In this document: positions 1 to 8,627 of the stretch, piece by piece
How positions within the stretch are numbered: the stretch's first letter is position 1
Layout: every line of letters begins with the position of its first letter
Source of the DNA: JASEHD01 sp964471945
GTDB taxonomy: Bacteria > Bacteroidota > Ignavibacteria > UBA10030 > SZUA-254
NCBI GenBank assembly: GCA_964471945.1
Contig: CAYYIJ010000031.1
Location: forward strand, 1-22,980
Direction of reading: 5' to 3'
DNA length: 22,980 nt
The notes under the pieces: model-generated
The model's database searches: none
What the model saw: the letters and a program-made list of their open reading frames with translations, nothing else
Told to the model about the DNA's origin: nothing
Position numbers and translations under genes: made by a program

Positions 1-27
1 ATATTTCAATTTTGATACTTGAACTAA

Positions 28-318
28 TATCATAACACTAATTCAGAGGTTTCAGGATATATAAAAACTTCATCCGGCTACGAGGTTGATTTTCATGCCC
101 GCTTCCCGAACGGAACTGAGGAATTAATACAGGTCTGTACCGATCTATCCTCCAACGATACTCAAGAAAGAGAATTGAAGGCGTTAAAGGAAGCATCCGA
201 AGAATATCCACGAGCTCAAAAGAGACTACTTTTATTGGAGCGTGAACAAGCATATCAGATCAACATGCCAAACATCTATATCCAACCAGTCTATGAATGG
301 CTGTTGCAAGAAAGTTGA
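28..318 (+). pseudogene. 3' remnant of a DUF4143-type AAA ATPase gene
   Basis: The frame ending in TGA at 316-318 encodes about 96 residues. From about base 55 it reads like the C-terminal PD-(D/E)XK-like domain of ATP-binding proteins carrying DUF4143: SGYEVDF, then EELIQVCTDLS, then a charged helix (ERELKALKEA). No start is usable. This frame has stops at 13-15 and 25-27, the other two plus frames have stops at 20-22 and 33-35, and the first in-frame ATG lies deep inside the domain. The whole ATPase part is therefore missing, and the piece looks like the tail of a decayed gene rather than a gene cut by the window edge. Family identification is from remembered motifs; confidence is moderate. 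Such ATPases are common in accessory regions and are often found broken. Confidence 0.6.
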
Positions 319-428
319 AGTCCATGTCGCAGGTTATATTTTCTGAAAATAAATTCCATAGGGCGAGATGTAGAATAAATATTTTGTATTATTGAACATA
401 AGATTTCGAACTTAAAATTTTATCATTT

Positions 429-2291
429 ATGGACATGAATATATACTTCAGAGATCGGCGACTTATTCCATTCTGGGAGAAGGTTAAATGCGGTGAGCGC
501 CTCACTCTTGAAGATGGTTTCGTCCTTTTCAAAACGAACGATCTCATATCGCTCGGCAAGATGGCAAGCTTCATCCAGCAGCAAAAAAGTGACGATGCGG
601 TGTACTTCGTGCTTAATCAAAAGGTAGAGCACACAAACATATGTGTTCTCTCGTGCAAGTTCTGTAACTTCGCCAAGAATAAAGGTGAACCGGATGCTTA
701 CGAGATGACAACCGAAAATATTCTCTCACACATCACTCCCGAAATCCGCGAAGTGCATATCACCGGTGGTATGCCGCCGGATTGGACGTGGGAACGATAC
801 CTTAATATCGTTCGAACAATCCATGAAAAATTTCCAGAGACAGACGTCAAAGCATACACGGCGGTCGAGATAGATTTCTTCCATAAAAAATTCAAGATGC
901 CGATTGAAGAAGTATTAAAACAACTGCAGTCAGTCGGGTTGCGAACAATTCCCGGCGGCGGTGCTGAGATTTTTACAGAGCGAGTTCGAAAATTATTATT
1001 CCCCCAGAAAATCGGAGCAAAAGGTTATTTAGAAGTTCACAAAACTGCACATCGTCTCGGCATACCGACAAACTGCACAATGCTTTATGGCCATATTGAA
1101 ACGTTCGAGGAACGATTGATCCACATGATAAAACTCCGCGAGGCACAGGATGAAACGTGTGGATTTCTTTCGTTCATCCCGCTGGCATTTCAACCGGGTG
1201 ACACTGGAATCAAGCCGAAGAACCAATTCACATCTGCAATCGACGACCTGAAAACAATTGCAGTCTCACGACTCATGCTCGACAACATTCCACACATCAA
1301 AGCATATTGGGTTATGTTGACTGAAGAAGTCGCATCGGTCGCGCTCAACTTCGGTGCGGATGACATCGATGGGACAGTAGGACAAGAACGAATTGCTCAC
1401 GATGCCGGCGCGGTAAGTCCGATGAAGCTTGCTAAAGATCAAATCATTAAGATTATCAAAGATGCTGGAAAGATTCCGGTCGAGCGAGATGCTTTTTATA
1501 ACCCGTTGAATGTTTACAGTGAAAATGTGATCGGGAAAATTCCATATCTCAATTCGGCACCATTTTATCACAATCTTGATAAAAAAGATTTTAAATATCT
1601 TCCCATTGCGCCCCGCCGAATGGGCATCTTAAGTAAAAATGGGCAACTCGATGCCGGGCTTTTTTCTTTAATGGATTACTTTGAACAGGAAGATAACTTA
1701 GAGCTGCTCGATTGGTGTATCGCAACACGAGATCAGGTGAAAAGTGTTATGTTATTTTCAAAGGAAGGGTGGTCCGGTTTGAATGGAAAGAAAATCGGCA
1801 TCACCGATGACACTGCAACCTCTGTTAAGTTACTGAGAATTCTTCTTGAGAAAAAGTATAACGTACGGGCAGACTTTGTACGACTTCATGCCGGCGTAAA
1901 TGATTACTCGGAATACGATGCTGTTCTTCTCATCGGCGACTATGCATTGAGGCATAATAAATTCGGGTTGAACGGATTCGAGCTAGTTTTTGATCTTGCA
2001 ACAGAATGGTACAACTGGCAAAAACTCCCGTTTGTGTTTGCTGTTTGGGCTTGCAATAGAGCGATGAGCGGTGAGAGGAGAGATATGTTGAAAAAAATGA
2101 TTTCCGATTCACTCCAAGAATCTGAAAGTAACCTTGATTTAGCTGGAGATTGGCACGGAAAGAAAATCGGACTCACGCAAAAAGAGACTAAAGAATATCT
2201 TGAGGGCTTCAATTATCGGCTTGGTGAACGGGAACATGAGGCGATGAAAAAGTTTAGAATTTTATATGAAGAAATTAATGTCAGGGCATAA
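429..2291 (+). CDS. mqnE: Fused aminofutalosine synthase (MqnE) - chorismate dehydratase (MqnA)
   Basis: A 620-residue bifunctional protein of menaquinone synthesis (futalosine route). Residues 1-360 are MqnE, a radical SAM enzyme joining the adenosyl radical of SAM to 3-[(1-carboxyvinyl)oxy]benzoate to give aminofutalosine. The [4Fe-4S] ligands are C72, C76 and C79 (CxxxCxxC), with family motifs PGGGAEIF (175-182), DNIPHIKAYWVML (285-297) and FGADDIDGT (308-316). Residues 367-615 are MqnA, which dehydrates chorismate to that same benzoate substrate: KIPYLNSAPFY (370-380), LIGDYAL (501-507), LATEWYNWQKLPFVFAVW (523-540). Both parts look complete and the join is in frame with almost no linker. 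The start is ATG 429; a second ATG at 435 is possible, and neither has a clear Shine-Dalgarno sequence. mqnC follows 90 bases downstream. The two enzymes are usually separate proteins of about 360-390 and 270-290 residues. Confidence 0.93.
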   Translation: MDMNIYFRDRRLIPFWEKVKCGERLTLEDGFVLFKTNDLISLGKMASFIQQQKSDDAVYFVLNQKVEHTNICVLSCKFCNFAKNKGEPDAYEMTTENILSHITPEIREVHITGGMPPDWTWERYLNIVRTIHEKFPETDVKAYTAVEIDFFHKKFKMPIEEVLKQLQSVGLRTIPGGGAEIFTERVRKLLFPQKIGAKGYLEVHKTAHRLGIPTNCTMLYGHIETFEERLIHMIKLREAQDETCGFLSFIPLAFQPGDTGIKPKNQFTSAIDDLKTIAVSRLMLDNIPHIKAYWVMLTEEVASVALNFGADDIDGTVGQERIAHDAGAVSPMKLAKDQIIKIIKDAGKIPVERDAFYNPLNVYSENVIGKIPYLNSAPFYHNLDKKDFKYLPIAPRRMGILSKNGQLDAGLFSLMDYFEQEDNLELLDWCIATRDQVKSVMLFSKEGWSGLNGKKIGITDDTATSVKLLRILLEKKYNVRADFVRLHAGVNDYSEYDAVLLIGDYALRHNKFGLNGFELVFDLATEWYNWQKLPFVFAVWACNRAMSGERRDMLKKMISDSLQESESNLDLAGDWHGKKIGLTQKETKEYLEGFNYRLGEREHEAMKKFRILYEEINVRA

Positions 2292-2294
2292 TTT

Positions 2295-2362
2295 TCTTTG
2301 CGTATCTTAGCGATCTTGGCGGTTTTATCTTAACCGCAAAGAACTCAAAGAATCGCCAAGAG
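2295..2362. repeat. Imperfect inverted repeat of the AACCGCAAAG class
   Basis: The gap between the mqnE-mqnA fusion and mqnC is almost filled by an imperfect palindrome. The arm at 2332-2361 begins AACCGCAAAGAACTCAAAG, and the reverse complement of 2296-2324 begins AACCGCCAAGATCGCTAAG. Each arm is a degenerate series of short CGC-AAAG-like units. The structure could form a hairpin in the mRNA between the two cistrons. It resembles the AACCGCAAAG/ACCACTAAG-type dispersed intergenic repeats of environmental bacteria; that link is from memory. Confidence 0.6.
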
Positions 2363-2381
2363 TAATCAAATTATTTTGTAA

Positions 2382-3482
2382 ATGAAAAATCAAATCAAAT
2401 TGAATCAAAGAATAACTCGTGAAGAAGGATTAGAACTTCTTCAACGCGGAGAACTTCTCGATCTCGGTGAGATGGCAAATGAAATCCGCTACCGAAAAAA
2501 TCCCAACCAGCAAGTGACATTTGTGATTGACACAAATCCTAACTACACAAACATCTGCAACGTAGATTGTATCTTTTGTGCATTCTATCGTCATCCCGGT
2601 GAAGAGGGCGAGTACACTTATAGTGTCGATGAGATGATGAAGAATTTCAAGAATGCCGCCGCTAACGGTGTAACGACAGTACTGTTGCAAGGTGGTGTAA
2701 ATCCTAAGCTGCCATTCGAATATTATTTAGAGATGGTTGAAAGAACGATCAAAGAAGTTCCAGAAGTTCATCCTCATTTTTTCTCGACTTCGGAAATAGT
2801 CGGGATGTCACAAGTTTCTCCGAAGGAGTCATTTCGGACAGGATTAACGATTCAAGAAGTTCTACAAAAATTGTGGAATGCTGGATTAAGAACAATCCCC
2901 GGCGGTGGAGCAGAAATTTTATCAGATCGTGTGAAGAAAAAAATCAGTCACCTCAAAGGGACATCAGCCGATTGGCTGAACGTTATGCGTGAGGCACACA
3001 AGATCGGTTACAAGACTACTGCTACGATGATGTACGGTCATCTTGAAACAGATGAAGAGATCATCGAGCATCTCGAAGTAATCCGTCAATTACAGGACGA
3101 ATATCATGGTTTCACAGCTTTTATTCCATGGAGTTTCAAGCCGGGCAACACACCGCTTCATAAAATTATTCCTACCTACGCATCATCAACACGATACCTA
3201 AAGATCATTGCACTCTCAAGAATTTATTTAGATAACTTCGATCATATTCAGGCATCATGGTTCTCGGAAGGAAAGAAGATCGGGCAAGTTGCATTACACT
3301 TCGGTGCTGATGATTTTGGAGGGACACTCTACGAGGAAAACGTTCACGCAGAGGCAGATTACATCAATAAAACTAAGGTTGAAGAAGTTATTCAACTGAT
3401 TCAAGATTCAGGATTCACGGCAGTGCAGAGAGATACGCTCTATAATATCCTCAGGGTTTACAACCCAATAGAAGCAATTTAA
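2382..3482 (+). CDS. mqnC: Cyclic dehypoxanthinyl futalosine synthase (MqnC)
   Basis: A radical SAM enzyme of the futalosine menaquinone pathway that closes dehypoxanthine futalosine into its cyclic form. It has 366 residues, a normal family length. The cluster-binding cysteines are C59, C63 and C66 (NICNVDCIFCAFYR). The TIPGGGAEI, ATMMYGHLET and HFGADDFGGT blocks are shared with MqnE, but IQASWFSEG replaces the MqnE signature KAYWVML and AFIPWSFKPGNT replaces AFIPLAF, which supports MqnC rather than a second MqnE. It lies on the same strand just after the mqnE-mqnA fusion, separated by a small inverted repeat. ATG 2382 has no evident Shine-Dalgarno sequence, so it may be read from the upstream transcript. 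It ends 18 bases from the convergent LytTR regulator gene. Confidence 0.93.
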   Translation: MKNQIKLNQRITREEGLELLQRGELLDLGEMANEIRYRKNPNQQVTFVIDTNPNYTNICNVDCIFCAFYRHPGEEGEYTYSVDEMMKNFKNAAANGVTTVLLQGGVNPKLPFEYYLEMVERTIKEVPEVHPHFFSTSEIVGMSQVSPKESFRTGLTIQEVLQKLWNAGLRTIPGGGAEILSDRVKKKISHLKGTSADWLNVMREAHKIGYKTTATMMYGHLETDEEIIEHLEVIRQLQDEYHGFTAFIPWSFKPGNTPLHKIIPTYASSTRYLKIIALSRIYLDNFDHIQASWFSEGKKIGQVALHFGADDFGGTLYEENVHAEADYINKTKVEEVIQLIQDSGFTAVQRDTLYNILRVYNPIEAI

Positions 3483-3500
3483 ATAGCAACTGTTTACTGT

Positions 3501-4247
3501 CTACCAGATCAGTCCCTTTATTTTTCCGGTGTAGGTTCTGCTAACACGAACTTTCACACCGCCTGTGAGAGTTACGATGAATCCTCCCTCGCCATCTCCC
3601 TTCACGGATTCGATTGCATCTTTCGAGATCATGAACGAGCGATGCACTCGTAGAAATCGACTCGGATCGAGTTTCTGTTCAAGTGAATTCATACTTAAAT
3701 TACAGAAGAATGCCTCTTTTGAAGTGTGAAGTTTTGTATAATCACCATCGGCTTCAATCCATTTGATCTCGTTTGTTTGAACGCTTTGAATACGTTTCCC
3801 TAATCGTACGAAAAATCGATCCGGATGCTCTGAGTGAATTTTGACATCTTGCAGTAATTGCAGCAGTCGATCATACTCATCGGGTCGAGAGTGTCCGAGT
3901 TGAATTACCCTTTGCATTGCTTTTGCAAACCTGTCTCTATCGTATGGCTTCAGCAAATAATCTACAGCATTCAACTCGAACGCCTTCAATGCAAAATCGC
4001 TATACGCTGTAGAGAAAATTATTCGAGGTAAGTATGTCAGGTGTTCCAATACTTCAAAACCATCCATTCCCGGCATTCGAATATCCAAAAATACGATATC
4101 GGGTTTCTTCAGATTGATCGCTTTGACCGCCTGCTTTCCATTAGAGCATTCTGCTACGACATTGATTGAAGGAAAATCTTCGAGATATTCACAAACAATT
4201 TGTCGAGCCAACGGCTCATCATCTACAATTACACAATGTATCTTCAT
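3501..4247 (-). CDS. LytTR-family response regulator
   Basis: A 248-residue DNA-binding response regulator. Residues 1-120 form the receiver domain, with acidic pocket D9/D10, phosphoacceptor D55 in FLDIRMPGMDG and the conserved lysine K100 in DYLLKPYDRDR. Residues 145-248 form a LytTR DNA-binding domain, recognisable by VQTNEIKWIEADGDYTKLH and FLRVHRSFMIS. It is the last gene of the receptor-TPR-kinase-regulator operon and overlaps the end of the kinase gene by 4 nt (4244-4247), so the two are very probably translationally coupled partners. Target genes are not evident from the sequence; autoregulation of the receptor operon is a reasonable guess. Confidence 0.92.
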   Translation of the reverse strand: MKIHCVIVDDEPLARQIVCEYLEDFPSINVVAECSNGKQAVKAINLKKPDIVFLDIRMPGMDGFEVLEHLTYLPRIIFSTAYSDFALKAFELNAVDYLLKPYDRDRFAKAMQRVIQLGHSRPDEYDRLLQLLQDVKIHSEHPDRFFVRLGKRIQSVQTNEIKWIEADGDYTKLHTSKEAFFCNLSMNSLEQKLDPSRFLRVHRSFMISKDAIESVKGDGEGGFIVTLTGGVKVRVSRTYTGKIKGLIW

Positions 4248-5356
4248 CTCATTGGTATATACAATATTACTTGAAATTCACCGCCTATCGCATGAGTAGA
4301 TAAATTAGCGCCTTCTCCGTATAACAGTTTCAAGCGTGATGTAATATTCGTAAGACCGACGCCGTTTCCTTCGCTTTGTTTTTGCACCTGCGCTGGAACC
4401 ATTACTGTGTTCTTAATTTCGATTCGTAATTTCCCGTTTTCTTTCGAAGCTCGAAAATCTATGCTCCCACCGTCCTCGCTCGGCTCAATTCCATGTTTGA
4501 TTGCATTCTCCACCAACGGTTGAATGATCAACGGAGGTATCATATAGCTCAACACTTCCGGAGCAATTGCATATATGATCTTCAATCTATCACTAAAGCG
4601 TTTCGACTCAAGTTCAAGATAAGATTTTGTAAATCGAATTTCATCGCTCATTTGTACAAAATCTTTTTTAGAGGCAGTGATAGTGTATCGCAAGAGATCG
4701 GCTAATTGAGTAATCATACTTCTTGTTCCATCGATATCTTTTGATACCATAGCGCTAATGCTGTTCAATGTGTTGAAAAGAAAATGAGGATTCATCTGTG
4801 TTTTCAGCGCTGCCAACTCTTGTTCGATTGCCAATGCCGATAGTTCACGCGCCTGCTTCTCTCTCCACCGAAGTTCTTTCATAACAGTGGTTGCATGGAA
4901 TACTGAGAACTGTATAATATATAGCATCACGTTATAAAGGATTATCCATCCATATCTATCGGCAAGAGGATTCATGCCGCCTGTAAAGAAAGTAAGCATC
5001 AAACTGTAAGCCGAATAGTTTATCACTCCGTAGAATGGAGCGATTAGTATGTGAAGTATTATCTTGCTGTACCAAGATTTGGAATGCATCCACCGAATCA
5101 GCAGTTGCCAAATAGGAATGCTGGTCATCGCCAAGAGCATTACTGAAAAAATCTGACCAAAAATTGCCCAAACAAATGGTACACCCTCGGCACCAGAAAT
5201 AATGATTGCAGTAACCAACGCATACATGAGCCAGGCAAATCCAATGATAATAATGCCTCGACGTGTCAACCTTGGTTTCCACGTGGGAGAGGCAGCCAAC
5301 GCTCGTTCAACGCTTAACTTACCCTCTGCCTGTAATTGAATTAATCGAGTCTTCAT
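4244..5356 (-). CDS. LytS/YehU-type sensor histidine kinase
   Basis: A 370-residue inner-membrane kinase. There are four likely membrane segments at about 34-54, 62-85, 98-125 and 136-158, with little room for a large external sensor domain. A coiled stretch (160-186) precedes the His_kinase domain: the phosphoacceptor is H191 in QMNPHFLFNTLNS, followed by an ATP-binding part with the N-box PLVENAIKHGIEP (N284) and a glycine-rich G-box GNGVGLTNITSRL (330-342). This is the kinase class that pairs with LytTR regulators, and one follows directly with a 4-nt overlap. The start overlaps the stop of the TPR gene by 4 nt (ATGA, 5353-5356). With so little extracytoplasmic sequence, the input may come through the membrane segments or a partner protein. 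Confidence 0.92.
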   Translation of the reverse strand: MKTRLIQLQAEGKLSVERALAASPTWKPRLTRRGIIIIGFAWLMYALVTAIIISGAEGVPFVWAIFGQIFSVMLLAMTSIPIWQLLIRWMHSKSWYSKIILHILIAPFYGVINYSAYSLMLTFFTGGMNPLADRYGWIILYNVMLYIIQFSVFHATTVMKELRWREKQARELSALAIEQELAALKTQMNPHFLFNTLNSISAMVSKDIDGTRSMITQLADLLRYTITASKKDFVQMSDEIRFTKSYLELESKRFSDRLKIIYAIAPEVLSYMIPPLIIQPLVENAIKHGIEPSEDGGSIDFRASKENGKLRIEIKNTVMVPAQVQKQSEGNGVGLTNITSRLKLLYGEGANLSTHAIGGEFQVILYIPMR

Positions 5357-6138
5357 TCTTTCGCTGCTGGCTTGTTGGTAACTTTTGGAAGAAGTTTGTT
5401 TTTAACCCATCCATAGTTAGGATTAATCTCCAGCGCTTTTTCGTACGCTTTACGTGCGAGGATTGTTTCACCTCGCTTCAAATAAGCATTGCCGATCCAG
5501 GCATAAACCTCTTCCTTTCCCCAATCGGGCTGAAGTGAATCGGCATCTTCCCATCTCTCGAAAAGTTCAGCGGCATGTTTCATCTTTTCCAGTCCTTTAT
5601 CTTTTCCGCCGCCGAACAACGACGGAGTACTGTATGTACCGATTGCATCGATTAAAGCAACACGAGGATTTTCGGGTGCCAGTTCTTTTGCTTTCGATGT
5701 TAGGTTGCTTGCTTTAGGACCGAGAATAATGCCCTTAAGAGGTGCAAACGAAATCTTAATTCCGTAACAACTCGACTTTAGTGCATACGCTTCCGCAAAG
5801 CTTTCATTCTTAGCAATTGCTGTATCTAGATTATCAATACAGCTGTCGATAAAATCGGCTGCGCGGTCTTCCTTTAAACGCTCCACAGCAACAGCTACCT
5901 GATAATCGATATATCCCAAATAGTAATAAGCCAATGCTGACAATTCTTCGTTCTTTTTAAGTGGTTGTAATAAATATCTTGCTTGAATGAATAAATCGCG
6001 ATCTGCTTTGTTCACTGCCGCAGCAATTATTCGCTTGGCATTCATCAATACCGCTTTTGAATCTTGTTCTTGCGCATCGATATTCCACGAATAACCGACA
6101 ATTAGTAAAATACATACGACAAAAATAATTCTTTTCAT
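5353..6138 (-). CDS. Exported TPR-containing protein
   Basis: A 261-residue protein with an N-terminal signal peptide (MKRIIFVVCILLIVGYSWNI; the processed protein would start near DAQEQ). No lipobox cysteine is at the obvious cleavage site, so it is probably soluble in the periplasm. The rest is helical with tetratricopeptide-like repeats. The clearest is the last, EVYAWIGNAYLKRGETILARKAYEKALEINP, preceded by degenerate units at about 65-125 and a GGGKDKGLEKMKHAAELFE unit near 190. It sits between the TonB-dependent receptor gene (33-nt gap) and the kinase (4-nt overlap), so it may connect outer-membrane events to the membrane kinase. That role is inference; the sequence shows only export and TPRs. 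Confidence 0.85.
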   Translation of the reverse strand: MKRIIFVVCILLIVGYSWNIDAQEQDSKAVLMNAKRIIAAAVNKADRDLFIQARYLLQPLKKNEELSALAYYYLGYIDYQVAVAVERLKEDRAADFIDSCIDNLDTAIAKNESFAEAYALKSSCYGIKISFAPLKGIILGPKASNLTSKAKELAPENPRVALIDAIGTYSTPSLFGGGKDKGLEKMKHAAELFERWEDADSLQPDWGKEEVYAWIGNAYLKRGETILARKAYEKALEINPNYGWVKNKLLPKVTNKPAAKE

Positions 6139-6171
6139 TTGAAACTTCTCCTTAAGTTAATGAGATAATGA

Positions 6172-8460
6172 TTAATTTTCAATTCCGAACGAGCCAATCG
6201 AAACGGTTATACCGAAGTATATGAATCTGAGATAGTCGGTAGTTCGGAGTCGCCGCTCCAAATAATCGGCTGAATACTCATATCGGATTGGATTGGCACG
6301 ATTCAGCAGATTCGATACCCCAAGATAGAACACCGCCGAATTCATATTACCAAATGGAAGAAAATAACTTGCTGATCCATCTAACCTGATAAAATCCGGT
6401 AACCGCTCGGAATTAACATGCCCTTGAATGGGCTCATAGAATCCCAGATCAGAACGATAAACCGCACCAACAATAGGTGTTACAGGTTTACCTGTTGCAT
6501 AATGTAAAGTAAATCCCATGCTGAAAAATTGTATCAGCTGAAATTTTGCAACAATAGTTAAATTGTGTGTAATGTCGAAAGGAGATGGTGCTTTCTCGTA
6601 AACGTAATGTGTAACGAGATCTCGTGTCTGCAACCGTTGCGAATGTAAGTAGCTGTATGATATCCAACCATTGATTGGTGTTAGGAGAAAAGAACCATAT
6701 TTCAGAAACACATCGATGCCTGTTGCCGATCCATCACCAAGGTTCTCATAATTTGTTGGCAGTGCGGGAAGAACTAAATCATCATAAAGCTTCTTGTATG
6801 CTTCGATGCGGATCATTGATAATTCACTGGATTGCTCATATCCGATGACGAAGTGTTGAGCACGCTGAGATTGTAAATTAGTATTTCCACTTGCCTGATT
6901 ATATTCAATTGGCTGAGGAAATTGATGATAAATTCCCCAGCTGAACCGAAAGTTTGCCCGTTCCCTAATGTGATATAGCAATGACAACCGAGGATCAAAA
7001 ACAGATTCATTGGGAAAATTATTACGATCGAAGCGGACACCAATACTTGAAATCCATTTTCGTGTCAACTGCGATTCCATCTCGGCATAAATCCCTTGTC
7101 TATCTGTTGAATAACGTTCATTCAAGTTATACACATCAGTATTTGGATCAAGCACAGAAGATTTTTTCGGAAGTGTTCCTTCAAACCGATTGATCCTACG
7201 TTCCAACTCTATTCCTGTCGAGAAACGATGGCCGCTGTTAATCATTCGCTCTGCATCTACACGAATTTTATAAGTATCATCAGCTGGTTTTAGTTTCAAG
7301 CTTCCAAGACTCAGTTTTGTATTGAAACTATTTAATGATAAACTCGACTTGATAAGCCAGCTTGCCATTACGTCCTTCCATTGAATATTGTGCAACGAAT
7401 TCGTTTCGTTAGACTCGTACGCACCAGTGAAAGATGGCTCATTTACTTTGACACCTATTTTATCCATGTTCAGATAGTTGAAGAATTTTATCTGTCCTGT
7501 TGACGAGTATTTATAAATCAGACTAAGATTTGCATCCGACCCTCTCGGAGCGAGAGTGAACTGATTTCTTACACCGTTCAATCGAAACATCAAATCGGTG
7601 AAGCTTTGGTTCGCTGATAGTTGAATACCAAGCTTTTCCGATATAATCGGAATTTTTGCTCCGACTGAGACGGCGGCAAGACCGAGATTAAAATCGAATG
7701 TACGGCGGGAAGGAAGATTCCGACTTTCCATTGCAAGAACAGCAGATAATGTATTGCCATAACGGGCAGAGAATCCGCCTGAAGAAAAATTAGTTCCACT
7801 AATTAGGAACGGAGGTATAATCCCAAAGTAACCGCCTGTCGGTGACTCATATTTGTAAGGATGAACTACAGTTGCTTGATCGAGTATCACCATTGTTTCA
7901 TTAACATCCCCACCTCTAACAAAAAGACCCGATCCCTCATCCATCGAGACAACACCCGGGAATGTTTGCACAGTTTTGAAAATATCGGCAGCGGCACCGG
8001 GCGTTGTAACAACATCCAACGATCGAAGCGTTACTCCTTTTTGTTCTTCGCCTGTAGTAAATGCACTTGCTGTAATTACAACTTCCTTGAGATTCACCGA
8101 TCCTTGTCTTAGAATCAATTCGACATAGATAGAGTCGGTTGATCCCACATGCAGTGATTTCGTGATTGCCTCATAACCGATCAATGATGCACGGATGTCT
8201 ATCTTACCATTCGCCGATGTTATGAATCGGAAATTTCCGCTGGGATTCGTTACATCACCATCATACGTACCCACAATTTGCACATTGGCTCCCTCAATTG
8301 GTTTAGATTCTTCATCTTTTACACTGCCGGCTATGATCGTATATCTTTTTGCCTGTCCTTGCGCGGCTTTCATAGATTGAATAACGTACAAACACAACAG
8401 TAGGATAATTATGATCTTTGCATTTCTTTGTATCGTACCTTGCTGGTTCATTATAACCAA
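6172..8460 (-). CDS. TonB-dependent outer-membrane receptor with carboxypeptidase-regulatory-like domain
   Basis: A 762-residue outer-membrane protein. A hydrophobic signal sequence lies at about 15-35. A CarboxypepD_reg-like beta domain follows at 42-118 (GSVKDEESKPIEGANVQIVG). Then comes a plug domain at about 140-250 with FVRGGDVNETMVILD, and a beta-barrel to the C-terminus. It probably imports a ligand with TonB energy; the substrate cannot be read from the sequence. The start is most likely TTG at 8460, because AAGGA (complement of 8470-8474) lies 9 nt upstream; the ATG at 8451 would leave an 18-nt spacer. It heads a minus-strand operon with the TPR protein, kinase and regulator. The upstream region 8461-8627 is shared with divergent gpmA. 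Confidence 0.9.
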   Translation of the reverse strand: MVIMNQQGTIQRNAKIIIILLLCLYVIQSMKAAQGQAKRYTIIAGSVKDEESKPIEGANVQIVGTYDGDVTNPSGNFRFITSANGKIDIRASLIGYEAITKSLHVGSTDSIYVELILRQGSVNLKEVVITASAFTTGEEQKGVTLRSLDVVTTPGAAADIFKTVQTFPGVVSMDEGSGLFVRGGDVNETMVILDQATVVHPYKYESPTGGYFGIIPPFLISGTNFSSGGFSARYGNTLSAVLAMESRNLPSRRTFDFNLGLAAVSVGAKIPIISEKLGIQLSANQSFTDLMFRLNGVRNQFTLAPRGSDANLSLIYKYSSTGQIKFFNYLNMDKIGVKVNEPSFTGAYESNETNSLHNIQWKDVMASWLIKSSLSLNSFNTKLSLGSLKLKPADDTYKIRVDAERMINSGHRFSTGIELERRINRFEGTLPKKSSVLDPNTDVYNLNERYSTDRQGIYAEMESQLTRKWISSIGVRFDRNNFPNESVFDPRLSLLYHIRERANFRFSWGIYHQFPQPIEYNQASGNTNLQSQRAQHFVIGYEQSSELSMIRIEAYKKLYDDLVLPALPTNYENLGDGSATGIDVFLKYGSFLLTPINGWISYSYLHSQRLQTRDLVTHYVYEKAPSPFDITHNLTIVAKFQLIQFFSMGFTLHYATGKPVTPIVGAVYRSDLGFYEPIQGHVNSERLPDFIRLDGSASYFLPFGNMNSAVFYLGVSNLLNRANPIRYEYSADYLERRLRTTDYLRFIYFGITVSIGSFGIEN

Positions 8461-8627
8461 TGAACGATATCCTTAGAAGATTTTCAAGAGGATTTCGCTG
8501 AAATACGGAATCAATCGCCGAGTAGCGGATATAATGGGTAAAAAACTGCAATGTATTTTATTTTGGAGTTATGATGCACTTTCATTATCTTAATCCATTG
8601 TTAAAATAATTTTCGAAGGAATTAAAA

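Noticed and set aside
1266..1571. A 101-codon open frame on the minus strand inside the mqnE-mqnA fusion gene
   Set aside because: It lies antisense within a well-supported coding region, has no recognisable motif and no ribosome-binding site; it is a shadow frame.
4956..5282. A 108-codon minus-strand frame overlapping the histidine kinase in another frame
   Set aside because: The kinase frame contains clear membrane segments and catalytic boxes; this one has no family features.
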